From: DASUXA01 sp036378155 | Lineage (GTDB): Bacteria; Actinomycetota; Actinomycetes; Mycobacteriales; Micromonosporaceae | Length of the DNA stretch: 64,000 nt | NCBI GenBank assembly: GCA_036378155.1 | Contig: DASUXA010000034.1 | Span: 1 to 64,000 of the forward strand | Direction of reading: 5' to 3' | Part shown: positions 36,500 to 45,073 of the stretch, one piece after another | Numbering within the stretch: position 1 is the first letter of the stretch | Layout: every line of letters begins with the position of its first letter | Program-made: the position numbers and the translations under genes | Notes under the pieces: generated by a model | Databases searched by the model: none | Told to the model about the DNA's origin: nothing | The model's input: only the letters and a program-made list of their open reading frames with translations

Positions 36500-37725
36500 T
36501 GTCGTGGTGGCGTGGACGGTACCGGGGCGTCGCCGCCGTCGCGGTCGCCGTGGTGGTCGTCGCGGTGGTCGGCTTCGCCGCCTGGGGACCGCACACCGCG
36601 ACCCGTCGCCTGGTCGCGCACTTCACCCGGGCGGTCGGCATCTTCCCCGGCTCCGACGTGCGCATCCTCGGCGTCAAGGTCGGCGAGGTGGTCGCCGTGA
36701 CACCGCAGGGCGGGTCGGTACGGGTGGACATGCGCTACGACAGCCGCTACCCGGTGCCGGCGGACGCGCACGCGGCGATCATCCCGCCGAGCGTGGTCAG
36801 CGACCGGTACGTGCAGCTCACACCCGGGTACACCGGGGGCGCGACCCTCGCCGACGGCGCCGACCTGCCGGTGTCGCGCACCGCGGTACCGCTGGAGATC
36901 GACGACGTGTACCAGGCGCTCGACCGGTTCAGCCGGGCGCTCGGTCCGAGCGGCGCGAACGCGGACGGCGCGTTGAGCGACCTCGTCGCGACCGGGCGCG
37001 CCAACCTCGACGGCAACGGCGAGGACCTGCACGCCGCGCTGGGCAACCTGTCCCGGTTCGCCGGTACCCTCTCCGACAGCCGGCAGGACCTGTTCGCCAC
37101 GCTCGACAACCTGCAGACCTTCACCACCACCCTGGCGCGCAGCGACCAGCAGGTCCGCGAGTTCAACCAGCGGCTCGCCCAGGTGGCGGACCAGCTCGCC
37201 GCCGACCGCGACGAACTGGCGCAGGCGCTGGCGAGCCTGGCGACCGCGTTGGCGGAGGTCACCACGTTCGTGCGGGACAACCGCGACGAGTTGAAAGCCG
37301 ACGTCGCAGCGCTCGCCGACATCACCGCCGTCCTGGTCCGCGAGCAGAACGCGATCCGCGAGGTGCTCGACGTGGGCCCGACCGCGCTGTCCAACCTGAA
37401 CCTCGCGTACAACGCCCGGTCCGGCACGCTGGACACCCGCGACAACGCGATGGGGCCGTACGACCCGGCGAGCTTCGTCTGCTCGCTGATGGTCGACCTG
37501 CTGCCTACCAAGCAGATACCGCAGGCGTGTTTCGCGCTCGCCCAGACCATGAAGGCGCAGAAGCTGCCGCTGCCCGCGCAGTTGAGCAAGCTGCTCGGAC
37601 TGCCCGCCGGTACCGGCAGCAGCGGCACCAGGTCGAACGGCGGCGGTTCGGCGCCGCTGCCCGGTCTGTCCGGCGGCGACGGGTCGAGCGACCCCACCCT
37701 CGGCGGCATCCTGGGAGGTCAATGA
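36499..37725 (+). CDS. mceD: Mce family protein MceD
   Basis: 408 residues. N-terminal membrane helix at 10-27 (VAAVAVAVVVVAVVGFAA), MCE domain near 35-115 (GSDVRILGVKVGEVVAV), then heptad-like helices and a Cys-containing region (FVCSLMV, IPQACFALAQ). The tail from about 370 is Gly/Ser-rich and probably flexible. It is co-translated with mceC and mceE through overlaps. Confidence 0.92.
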   Translation: MSWWRGRYRGVAAVAVAVVVVAVVGFAAWGPHTATRRLVAHFTRAVGIFPGSDVRILGVKVGEVVAVTPQGGSVRVDMRYDSRYPVPADAHAAIIPPSVVSDRYVQLTPGYTGGATLADGADLPVSRTAVPLEIDDVYQALDRFSRALGPSGANADGALSDLVATGRANLDGNGEDLHAALGNLSRFAGTLSDSRQDLFATLDNLQTFTTTLARSDQQVREFNQRLAQVADQLAADRDELAQALASLATALAEVTTFVRDNRDELKADVAALADITAVLVREQNAIREVLDVGPTALSNLNLAYNARSGTLDTRDNAMGPYDPASFVCSLMVDLLPTKQIPQACFALAQTMKAQKLPLPAQLSKLLGLPAGTGSSGTRSNGGGSAPLPGLSGGDGSSDPTLGGILGGQ

Positions 37726-38963
37726 TGATCCGCCGCGCCGGTACCGCCGCGCTGCTCGCAGCCGTCACCCTGCTCGGCGTCGCCGGGTGCGGGCTGCCGT
37801 CGCTCGCCGACCTGCCGCTGCCCGGCGGGGGCGGCAACGGGCCCGCGTACCACGTCACGGTCGAGTTCGCCGACGTGCTGGACCTGGTACCGCACGCCGC
37901 GGTGAAGGTCGACGACGTGACCGTGGGCAGTGTCGAGAAGGTGTGGCTGTCCGGCTGGACGGCGCGGGTACGGCTGCGGGTGAACCGCGACGTCCACCTG
38001 CCGGACAACGCGGTCGCCGCGATCCGGCAGACCAGCCTGCTCGGCGAGAAATTCGTGGCGTTGTCCGCGCCGACCGGCGAGCCGGCGCAGGGCACCCTCG
38101 GCGACGGCGACGTCATCCCGCTGGCCCGCACCCGCCGTGCCGCCGAGGTCGAAGAGGTGCTCGCCGCGCTGGCGACCCTGCTCAACGGCGGCGGGCTGGA
38201 ACAGGTCAAGACGATCAGCCAGGAGTTGGGCACCGCTCTGGACGGACGCGAGAGCGCCGCCCGCGACCTGTTGAACCAACTCGACACGTTCATCGCCGGA
38301 CTGGACAAACAGAAGGCGGACATCGTGCGGGCACTGGACGCGATGGACCGGCTCACCGCGCGCCTCGCCGAACAGAAGCAGACGATCGGCGACGCGGTCG
38401 ACGCGCTCGCGCCCGGACTGACCGTCCTCGCCCAGCAGCGCCAGCAGCTCACCGCCGCGCTCGACGCGCTGGGCAAGCTGGGCACGGTCGGTACCCGCGT
38501 GGTGACCGGCAGCCGCGCGGACACCGTGGCGAGCCTGAAGGACCTGCAACCCACCCTCGACCAGCTGGTCCGTACCGGCAACGACCTGCCGAAGGCGGTG
38601 GACTTCCTGCTCACCTACCCGTTCCCCGCCAACGTCACCGGCGCGATCCACGGCGACTACGTGAACCTGCACATCACGTTGGACCTCGACGCCGCCACCA
38701 TCCTGGCGAACCTGCTGGTGAACCCGCCCGGACAGAAGGCGCCGGTACCGGGCACCCCGGCGGTGCCCACGCTGCCCAGCCTGCCGCCGTTGCCGCTGCC
38801 GAGCCTGCCCAACCCCCTGCCGAGCGGCGTGCTGCCGTCCCTGCTGCCGTCCGGCTCACCGCTGATCCCGGGGCTGCCGATACCCGGACTGCCGCTCGGA
38901 CTGGACGCCCCTGCGACCGAGTCCAACGCGCTGTCGCTGCTGACCGAAGGGCTCACGTCATGA
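37722..38963 (+). CDS. mceE: Mce family lipoprotein MceE
   Basis: 413 residues. The signal peptide ends in a lipobox, LLGVAGCG, so Cys near residue 23 should be lipidated, as is typical of MceE. The MCE domain covers about 45-120 (KVDDVTVGSVEKVWL, QTSLLGEKFVAL). The last 80 residues are a Leu/Pro/Gly/Ser low-complexity tail (PSLPPLPLPSLPNPLPSG, IPGLPIPGLPLGL). GGGAGG lies before ATG 37722; ATG 37725 is equally possible. Confidence 0.92.
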   Translation: MMIRRAGTAALLAAVTLLGVAGCGLPSLADLPLPGGGGNGPAYHVTVEFADVLDLVPHAAVKVDDVTVGSVEKVWLSGWTARVRLRVNRDVHLPDNAVAAIRQTSLLGEKFVALSAPTGEPAQGTLGDGDVIPLARTRRAAEVEEVLAALATLLNGGGLEQVKTISQELGTALDGRESAARDLLNQLDTFIAGLDKQKADIVRALDAMDRLTARLAEQKQTIGDAVDALAPGLTVLAQQRQQLTAALDALGKLGTVGTRVVTGSRADTVASLKDLQPTLDQLVRTGNDLPKAVDFLLTYPFPANVTGAIHGDYVNLHITLDLDAATILANLLVNPPGQKAPVPGTPAVPTLPSLPPLPLPSLPNPLPSGVLPSLLPSGSPLIPGLPIPGLPLGLDAPATESNALSLLTEGLTS

Positions 38964-40234
38964 TCCGTCGTAACGCGAAACTGCAGGTACTCACGTTCAT
39001 CGTGGTGAGCCTGCTGGGCGTGTCGTACGTGGCGCTGCACTACGTCGGGCTCAGCGACCGGGTGTTCGGCGGGACGTACCTGGTGCACGCCGACTTCGCC
39101 GAGACCGGCGGCGCGTTCGAGAACGCGGCGGTGATGTACCGGGGAGTGCCGGTCGGCCGGGTCGACGAGGTCCACCTGCACGACGACGGGGTCCGGGTCG
39201 ACCTGCGGATCAAGCGCGGCTTCCGGATCCCCGCCGACCTGCACGCCGTGGTCGCGCACCGCTCGGCGGTCGGCGAGCAGTACGTCGACCTGCGACCGGA
39301 CACCGACGACGGGCCGTACCTGCGCGACGGCTCGGTGATCCCCCGCGACCGCACCGGCACCCCGCTGCCGCTGGAGAACCTGCTGATCAACCTCGACGCG
39401 CTGGTCCGCTCGGTGGACGTCACCGACCTGGCCATCGTGATCGACGAGTTGGGCACCGCGTTCGAAGGCAACGAGCGGGCGCTGAGCCGGCTGCTCGACG
39501 CGAACGACGCGCTGCTCACCGACGCGAACCGGGACCTGCCCAACACCGTCGCGCTGCTCCGCGACGGGCGCACGGTGCTGGACACCCAGCGGGCGTCGGC
39601 GGACGCGATCAAGCAGTGGGCCGCCGGGTTGGCGCAGGTCGCCGCGACGATGCGCGCCGCCGACCCGGATCTGCGCCGGCTGCTCGCCGCCGGACCGCCC
39701 GCTGCTGAGCAGCTCATCGGGCTGCTGCACGACCTCGACCCGTCGATCGGGGTGCTGCTCGGCAACATGGTCACCGTCAACGGGATCGCCGCGCGGCGCA
39801 TCGCCGGCGTGCGGCAACTGCTGGTGGAGTACCCGCTGATCATCGCCGGCGGTTTCACCGTCGCGCCGGGCGACGGCACCGCGCACCTGGGGCTGGTCCT
39901 CAACGTCAACAACCCGCCGCCGTGCCAGTACTGGCAGTCCGGTACCACCCACTGCACCGCCGGTGAGATGGCGAAGGGGTCGGGGGTGCGGGGCAGCGCC
40001 GCCGCGCCGCGACCGGGCGGCGCCGACCCGTCGCCCGCGCCGGTACCCGGCTCCCCCGCCCGAACCGGCGCCCCGCCGGACACCGGTCCGACGGTCGCCG
40101 GGTACGACCCGAGCACGGGTCTGGTGATCGGTCCGGACGGGCTGCCGCTACAGTTCGGCGGCACCGGCGGCCAGTACCGGCTGGCCGGTGACCAGTCGTG
40201 GAAACAGCTCCTGCTCGCCGGCCTGGCGCCGTGA
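38960..40234 (+). CDS. mceF: Mce family protein MceF
   Basis: 424 residues. Membrane helix at 9-29, MCE domain near 38-115 (AAVMYRGVPVGRVDEVHL, SAVGEQYVDL), a helical region, a Cys pair (PPCQYW, HCTAGE) and a Pro/Gly/Ala tail with a conserved ending, YDPSTGLVIGPDGLPLQFGG. This layout fits the last MCE subunit of actinobacterial operons. ATG 38960 overlaps the mceE stop. Confidence 0.92.
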   Translation: MIRRNAKLQVLTFIVVSLLGVSYVALHYVGLSDRVFGGTYLVHADFAETGGAFENAAVMYRGVPVGRVDEVHLHDDGVRVDLRIKRGFRIPADLHAVVAHRSAVGEQYVDLRPDTDDGPYLRDGSVIPRDRTGTPLPLENLLINLDALVRSVDVTDLAIVIDELGTAFEGNERALSRLLDANDALLTDANRDLPNTVALLRDGRTVLDTQRASADAIKQWAAGLAQVAATMRAADPDLRRLLAAGPPAAEQLIGLLHDLDPSIGVLLGNMVTVNGIAARRIAGVRQLLVEYPLIIAGGFTVAPGDGTAHLGLVLNVNNPPPCQYWQSGTTHCTAGEMAKGSGVRGSAAAPRPGGADPSPAPVPGSPARTGAPPDTGPTVAGYDPSTGLVIGPDGLPLQFGGTGGQYRLAGDQSWKQLLLAGLAP

Positions 40235-40254
40235 GACAGCTCGAGGAGGCGACC

Positions 40255-40971
40255 ATGGCGAAGACCGACGGTGAGACCGTGCGGCCCGCCACCCCGTCCG
40301 ACGACCGGGACGAGCCGACGGCGACCGGCGACCGGGAGGTGTCGGCGACCGCCGCCGACCTGGACGAGCAGACGCCGGCCGCCGACGACGCCGAGGCGCC
40401 CGACGACGCCGAGGCGCGCGACGACGGCGAGGACGACGCGCCCCGTCGTCGCATCCGCCTGGGCGGCGGGCGCGCGCCGACCGGCGCGGTACGCCGCGTG
40501 CTGTCCGTGGTGCTGGTCGTCGCGCTGCTCGCCGGGGTGGTCGCGACGGTCGTGTTCGGGGCGCGCTGGTACCGGCAGCGTCAAATCGACGAGGCGCACG
40601 ACCAGGCGCTCGCCGCGGCACGGCAGGAGTGCGTGAACTTCGTGTCGATCAGCGCGTCCAGTGTCGACAGCGACCTGCAGCGCATCCTGTCCGGGGCGAC
40701 CGGACAGTTCAAGGACGAGTTCACCCGCAGCATGCCGCAGGTACGCAGCGCGGTGATGGAGAACAACGTCGAGTCGAAGGGGTCGGCGCTGGCCGCCGCG
40801 CTGGTGACCGGCGACCGGGACTCGGCGACCGTGCTGGTCGCGGTCGACGCCACGGTGAAGAACACCCACGCCGAGGACGGTCGCCTGTCGCACTACCGGA
40901 TCCAGGTGGACCTGGCCCGGGACAGCCGTTCCGGCAAGTGGCTGGTGTCGAAGCTGCAGTTCGTGGGCTGA
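40255..40971 (+). CDS. Mce-associated membrane protein (Mam type)
   Basis: 238 residues from ATG 40255 with GAGGAGG upstream. The first 75 residues are acidic and disordered (DEQTPAADDAEAPDDAEARDDGEDD), followed by a membrane helix near 85-105 and an outside domain with the SATVLVAVDATVKN and SGKWLVSKLQFVG pattern of Mce-associated proteins (an NTF2-like fold in known cases). Such proteins stabilise or assist Mce complexes. The charged cytoplasmic N-terminus is unusually long. Confidence 0.85.
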   Translation: MAKTDGETVRPATPSDDRDEPTATGDREVSATAADLDEQTPAADDAEAPDDAEARDDGEDDAPRRRIRLGGGRAPTGAVRRVLSVVLVVALLAGVVATVVFGARWYRQRQIDEAHDQALAAARQECVNFVSISASSVDSDLQRILSGATGQFKDEFTRSMPQVRSAVMENNVESKGSALAAALVTGDRDSATVLVAVDATVKNTHAEDGRLSHYRIQVDLARDSRSGKWLVSKLQFVG

Positions 40972-40982
40972 CGGAGGACACG

Positions 40983-41513
40983 ATGGCTCGTACCGCGAAG
41001 ACCGCGAACCGTACCGCGCGTCCCGCCGCCCGCCGGTCCGCCGGACGCCGCCCCCTGCTCTGGCTGGTCGTGGCGGTGCTGGTCGTCGGCGTCGCCGCCG
41101 GGGTCACCTGGTACCAGGCGCGCGCCGGCGAGCAGCGCGAGGCAGCCGCCCGCGACGCCCTGGCCGGGGCGACCGCCGCCGCCCAGGCGCTGTTCTCGTA
41201 CGACTACCGCACCTTCGACGCCAGCGTCGCCAACGGCAGGTCGTTCGCGACCGGTGACTTCGCCAAGGAGTACGCCACCACGACCGGGAACCTGAAGTCC
41301 GCCGCGCAGACCCAGCACGCCGTGGTCCGCGCCCAGGTGTCCGCCGTCGGAGTGGTGCGGGCCGACACGAACGAGGTCGAACTGCTGGTGTACCTCAACC
41401 AGTACCGCAGCAACGTCACCATCACCGGCGAGAAGGTGGACCAGAACCGGGTACGGCTGACCATGGTCAAGGTGGGCGGCGAGTGGAAGGTCAGCAAGGC
41501 GACGGCGTTGTGA
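40983..41513 (+). CDS. Mce-associated membrane protein (Mam type)
   Basis: 176 residues. A basic N-terminus (KTANRTARPAARRSAGRR), one membrane helix near 26-43 and an outside NTF2-like domain (ALFSYDYRTFDASVANGRSFATGDFAKEY, RLTMVKVGGEWKVSKATAL). It follows the other Mam protein by 11 bases and ends the mce operon; only 24 bp separate it from the convergent gene. The basic N-terminus contrasts with the acidic one of its neighbour, which may let them interact (inference). Confidence 0.85.
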   Translation: MARTAKTANRTARPAARRSAGRRPLLWLVVAVLVVGVAAGVTWYQARAGEQREAAARDALAGATAAAQALFSYDYRTFDASVANGRSFATGDFAKEYATTTGNLKSAAQTQHAVVRAQVSAVGVVRADTNEVELLVYLNQYRSNVTITGEKVDQNRVRLTMVKVGGEWKVSKATAL

Positions 41514-41537
41514 CGTCGGGCGGGGGCGCTGCCGCGC

Positions 41538-42185
41538 TCACGGCTGGACCGACTGTGGCGGTACCGGTCCGGCCACCCGCCCCGCCGGACCCATGGTCCG
41601 CTCCGCGACGTCCTTGATCGTGGTCAGCGTGGCGGACATGATGTGCCCGACGAAGGGGCGTACCACCCGCCAGTACGCGCGGAACTTCATCGCCGCGCCG
41701 ATGTCCGTGGCGGCGACCCGGACCTCGTAGATCAGCACCGCGCGCCGTTCGGTGACCGGTACCACCGCGATCGCCGCGGCGATCCGGGCGTAGCCGGGCG
41801 CGATGAAGTCCCGGTATCCGGCACGGTCCACGCGGACCCACTCGATGCGCGGCGTCCAGAACCTGCCCACCGCCCCGAACACCAGTTCCTCGCCCGGTCG
41901 CTCGCCGAGCAGCAGCCACGAGCCGAGTTCCGGCGACGCGTCGCCCCGCCCGATGTCCGCCAGGCGCATCGGACCGGGCGGGGCGGGTGGCGGCTGACGC
42001 CGCCAAGCCCTCGACAGCCGCTCCGGCGCGCCGCGTACCGCGAACGCCGCCGTCACCAGCGGGGTGCGCACCTCCCGCAGGTCGAGGCTGCGCGCGATGG
42101 CGTAGACCGTCGCCGGGTCGGCGTCGACCAGCACCGTGCGCGACACGGTCTCGTCGCACCGGGGAAGTACCTCGTCGATCAGCAT
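41538..42185 (-). CDS. SRPBCC/DUF2867-like protein
   Basis: 215 residues from ATG 42185 with GGAGGG upstream. TVLVDADPATVYAIARSLDL at the N-terminus, PELGSWLLLGERPGEELVFGAVG in the middle and YEVRVAATDIGAAMKFRAYWRVV late give the helix-grip outline of START/SRPBCC or DUF2867 proteins, which bind hydrophobic ligands. No catalytic residues can be assigned. It is 29 bases downstream of the SDR and probably co-transcribed with it. Confidence 0.6.
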   Translation of the reverse strand: MLIDEVLPRCDETVSRTVLVDADPATVYAIARSLDLREVRTPLVTAAFAVRGAPERLSRAWRRQPPPAPPGPMRLADIGRGDASPELGSWLLLGERPGEELVFGAVGRFWTPRIEWVRVDRAGYRDFIAPGYARIAAAIAVVPVTERRAVLIYEVRVAATDIGAAMKFRAYWRVVRPFVGHIMSATLTTIKDVAERTMGPAGRVAGPVPPQSVQP

Positions 42186-42214
42186 GTCGCCGCCCTCCGG
42201 GTGCGCTGTGCCGG

Positions 42215-43021
42215 TCAGACCCGCCACTCGTCGGACGCGAGGTGGTGACCCGCCGACGGGCCCATCATCAGCATCCCACCGTCGACCGCCCAGGACGCCC
42301 CGGTGACGTATCCGGCGCGCGGCGTCGCCAGCAGCGCCACGACCGCGGCGACCTCGCGGGCGTCGCCGGGGCGACCGACCGGTACACCCGGACGGTCGAC
42401 GGTGAACGGGTCGACGTCCTCGTGCCCGGTCATCGCGGTGGCGATCTCGCCGGGCGCGACCGCGTTGACGGTGATCCCGTGCGTCGCCAACTCCACCGCC
42501 ATGACCTTCGTGAGCAGCCCGAGCCCGCCCTTCGCGGCGCAGTACGCGGACGAGCCGACCAGCGGGGCGTGCTCGTGGACGCTGGTGATGTTGATGATCC
42601 GCCCGCCCCGACCGGCGGCGACCAGGCGACGTGCCGCCCGCTGGGCGCACAGGAACGGCCCGTCCAGGTCGACGGCGAGCACCTGCCGCCACCGCTGGTA
42701 CGACGTGTCGAGGAACGGCGTGGCGATCCCGGTACCGGCGTCGTTGACCAGCACGCCGAGCCCGCCGAGCGCCTCGGCGAGGTCGTCGATCACCGACGCC
42801 GCGTCCGGCAACCGGGTCAGGTCGAGGTGCGCGACCTCGGCGCGACGTCCGGCGGCGCGTACCTTGTCCGCCGTCGCCCGGGCGCCCGCCTCGTCCGAGT
42901 GCCAGGTGATCCCGACGTCGAAACCGTCCTCGGCGAGAGCGACCGCGATCGACTCGCCGATACCGGAGTCCGAGCCGGTGACGATCGCGATGCGGGGATA
43001 GTCGTCGAATCTCGGTGGCAT
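42215..43021 (-). CDS. Short-chain dehydrogenase/reductase
   Basis: 268 residues, classical SDR: TGSDSGIG near 15-22, VNDAGTG instead of the usual NNAG, Ser in NITSVHEHAP, YCAAK as the Tyr/Lys pair and a C-terminal GASWAVDGGMLMM. The overall pattern is close to glucose 1-dehydrogenase/3-oxoacyl-ACP reductase-like enzymes; the substrate is unknown. It is divergent from the ClpP-like gene across a 115-bp region containing several near-repeats of GGGCGGTAC. Confidence 0.88.
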   Translation of the reverse strand: MPPRFDDYPRIAIVTGSDSGIGESIAVALAEDGFDVGITWHSDEAGARATADKVRAAGRRAEVAHLDLTRLPDAASVIDDLAEALGGLGVLVNDAGTGIATPFLDTSYQRWRQVLAVDLDGPFLCAQRAARRLVAAGRGGRIINITSVHEHAPLVGSSAYCAAKGGLGLLTKVMAVELATHGITVNAVAPGEIATAMTGHEDVDPFTVDRPGVPVGRPGDAREVAAVVALLATPRAGYVTGASWAVDGGMLMMGPSAGHHLASDEWRV

Positions 43022-43136
43022 GCCGAGCCTTGTACCCGGGAACCTGGACGCGACACGGCCGTGACCGGGCGGTCGGGCGGTACCGGGCGGTACGGTCGGT
43101 TCCAGTCGAGCGGTACCGCCAGCGAGAGGTGAGGCG

Positions 43137-43790
43137 ATGGGTCCCTGGCTTGCGGGCAGTGGGCCGGACAGCCCCGGTGGACCAGGCGGACCGGGCGGTC
43201 CGCCGAGCGGACCAGGCGGACCGGGCGGTCCGCCGGACCGACCCGGGCCGCCGCTGGGCGCCTGGCTCGAGGAGCGGCTGTTCGACCAGCGCGTCGTACT
43301 GGTCAACGGCACCGTGACCAGCGAGATGGCGGCGCGGATCGCGACCGCCCTGCTCACCCTCGACGCCCTGGGTCCCCAACCGGTACAACTGCGGATCAAC
43401 TCCGCCGACGGCGATCTCGACGCCGTGCTCACCCTGGTCGACGCGCTCGACGCGATGACCGCCCCGGTACACGCGGTCGCGGTCGGCGAGGTGGGCGGCG
43501 CCGCCATCGGCGCGTACGCCGCCGCGGACCGGCGACTGGCGTACCCGCATGCCCGGTTCCGCCTCGCCGAACCGGCGGTCGCCGGGGTGACCGGTACCGC
43601 CGACCAGATCGCCCTGGTGGTGGGCCGGCACCTGAGCGCGCTGGAGGATCTCGTGCTGCGCGTGGTACAGGCGAGCGGCCAGCCGCGCAGCCGGATCGAG
43701 GACGATCTGTGCGCCGGGCGGCTGCTCAGCGCGGCGGAAGCCGTCCAGTACGGGCTGGTCGACGAGATCCTTTCGGGTGGCAAGCGCTGA
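43137..43790 (+). CDS. ClpP-like protein, apparently catalytically inactive
   Basis: 217 residues. After a Gly/Pro-rich N-terminus (about 8-39) comes a ClpP/crotonase-type fold: QRVVLVNGTVTSEMAARIATALLTLDALGPQPVQLRINSADGD near 50-95 and AVQYGLVDEIL at the end. Where ClpP has SMG with the nucleophile Ser, this protein reads AIGAY near 124-128. Where ClpP has MIHQP with the catalytic His, it reads RLAEP near 142-146. Two catalytic residues therefore seem lost, as in ClpR-type subunits. It is probably structural or regulatory. GAGAGGTGAGG precedes ATG 43137. Confidence 0.8.
   Translation: MGPWLAGSGPDSPGGPGGPGGPPSGPGGPGGPPDRPGPPLGAWLEERLFDQRVVLVNGTVTSEMAARIATALLTLDALGPQPVQLRINSADGDLDAVLTLVDALDAMTAPVHAVAVGEVGGAAIGAYAAADRRLAYPHARFRLAEPAVAGVTGTADQIALVVGRHLSALEDLVLRVVQASGQPRSRIEDDLCAGRLLSAAEAVQYGLVDEILSGGKR
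43179..43235 (+). repeat. Two-copy 30-bp tandem repeat within the ClpP-like gene
   Basis: A 27-bp identical unit at 43179-43205 and 43209-43235 (period 30) begins GGACCAGGCGGACCGGG. It encodes the duplicated GPGGPGGPP segments of the N-terminal tail. The copy number could vary by slippage. Confidence 0.8.
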
Positions 43791-43864
43791 AGACCGCTCG
43801 GTCCAGACGACACGCGTGCCATCCTGGTAACCGACAGTGATCTCACCTGATTGCCGGATCCACG

Positions 43865-44920
43865 ATGACCGACGCCACCGCACCGGACGGCGACCGCGCT
43901 TCGCGCCGTCGTCGCCGCTGGCGGATCGCGCTGCTGAGCGCCCTGATCGCGGTCGTCGTGCTCACCACCGCGGTGACCCTCGGCGGCTGGCTGTACGGTC
44001 GCTCGCTCGACCACAACGTCAAGCGCACCGACGTCTTCGCCGGGCTACCCGACAACCGTCCCCGCGACGTCGTCCAGGGCGCGATGAACGTCCTGCTCAT
44101 GGGTACCGACTCGCGCGACCCGGCAGGTGGCGGCAACGCCCGCAGCGACACGCTGATGCTGCTGCACCTGACCGCCGACCACGACCACGCGTACGTGATC
44201 TCGATCCCCCGGGACACCTGGGTGTCGGTACCGCCGCTCACCGGCGCGAACGGCGGCGGCGGAAGCGACCCGGCGGGCGGCACCATGGCGAAGATCAACG
44301 CGGCGTACGCCTGGGGCGGCGCGCCGCTGGCGGTGCGGACCGTCGAGAAGTACACCGGGGTGCGCATCGACCACGTCGTACTGATCGACTTCGCCGGCTT
44401 CCAGCAGGTCGTCGACGCGCTCGGCGGCATCGACATGCAGGTCGACCAGACCATCACCTCGCGGTTCCCGCCGCATCGGGTGTTCACCGCGGGTACGCAC
44501 CACGTCACCGGAGCCGAGGCGCTGGACTACGTCCGCCAGCGGTACCAGTACCCCGACGGCGACTTCACCCGCGAACGTCACCAGCAGGAATTCCTCAAGG
44601 ACCTGATGGACCGGGCGGCTAACCAGGGTTGGCTGACCGACCCGGTCAAACTCAACGGATTCCTGCAGGCGGTGACCCGTTCGGTCACTGTGGACTCGGG
44701 GTTCGACCTGGTGGGCGCGGGGTTGCAGATGCGCGGGCTGCGCGCGTCCGACCTGACGTTCCTGACCAGCCCGAGCACGGGTACCACGTGGATCGGCGAC
44801 CAGAACGTCGTCATGCCCGACACCGCCCGCGCGGCGTCGCTGTACCGGGCGGTCGCCGACGACTCCGTGGCGCAGTGGTTGGCGGTCAACCCGACACCCT
44901 CGTTGATACCCGGCGACTGA
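43865..44920 (+). CDS. LytR-CpsA-Psr (LCP) family protein
   Basis: 351 residues. A basic cytoplasmic N-terminus, one membrane helix near 21-45 and an extracellular LCP domain about 72-235: NVLLMGTDSRDP, SDTLMLLHL, ISIPRDTWVSVP, KINAAYAWGG, HVVLIDFAGFQQVVDALGGIDM and YVRQRYQYPDGDFTRERHQQEFL. The Arg and Asp residues that hold the polyprenyl pyrophosphate are present. LCP enzymes attach polymers such as arabinogalactan-like or teichoic glycans to peptidoglycan. A terminator lies 108 bases after its stop, in front of the BNR gene. Confidence 0.93.
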   Translation: MTDATAPDGDRASRRRRRWRIALLSALIAVVVLTTAVTLGGWLYGRSLDHNVKRTDVFAGLPDNRPRDVVQGAMNVLLMGTDSRDPAGGGNARSDTLMLLHLTADHDHAYVISIPRDTWVSVPPLTGANGGGGSDPAGGTMAKINAAYAWGGAPLAVRTVEKYTGVRIDHVVLIDFAGFQQVVDALGGIDMQVDQTITSRFPPHRVFTAGTHHVTGAEALDYVRQRYQYPDGDFTRERHQQEFLKDLMDRAANQGWLTDPVKLNGFLQAVTRSVTVDSGFDLVGAGLQMRGLRASDLTFLTSPSTGTTWIGDQNVVMPDTARAASLYRAVADDSVAQWLAVNPTPSLIPGD

Positions 44921-45027
44921 CCCTCGCTGCTCGTCCACTGTGGGGTGGACTCACCCCCGCGCGTCGACGGCCAGCACTTTCGGTGGTTGTGAGCCGCTAC
45001 GTACGTCCCTAGGCTCTGTGCCGTACC

Positions 45028-45053
45028 GCAGCCGGTCCCCCCGGCTGCTTTTT
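45028..45053 (+). terminator. Rho-independent terminator in the leader of the BNR-repeat gene
   Basis: GCAGCCGG and CCGGCTGC form a perfect 8-bp stem with a 5-base loop, followed by five T (45049-45053). The next gene's ribosome site begins at 45061. It either ends the LCP transcript or acts as an attenuator for the BNR gene. Confidence 0.75.
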
Positions 45054-45073
45054 CCTCGATGAGGAGGACAGGC

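Noticed and set aside
37722..38963. Leu/Pro-rich end of MceE as a sign of frameshift
   Set aside because: The tail stays in frame to the mceF overlap and low-complexity tails also occur on the MceF and RsdA ends.
43179..43235. Short direct repeat as a CRISPR-like element
   Set aside because: Only two copies, no spacers, inside a coding frame. No CRISPR array was seen anywhere.
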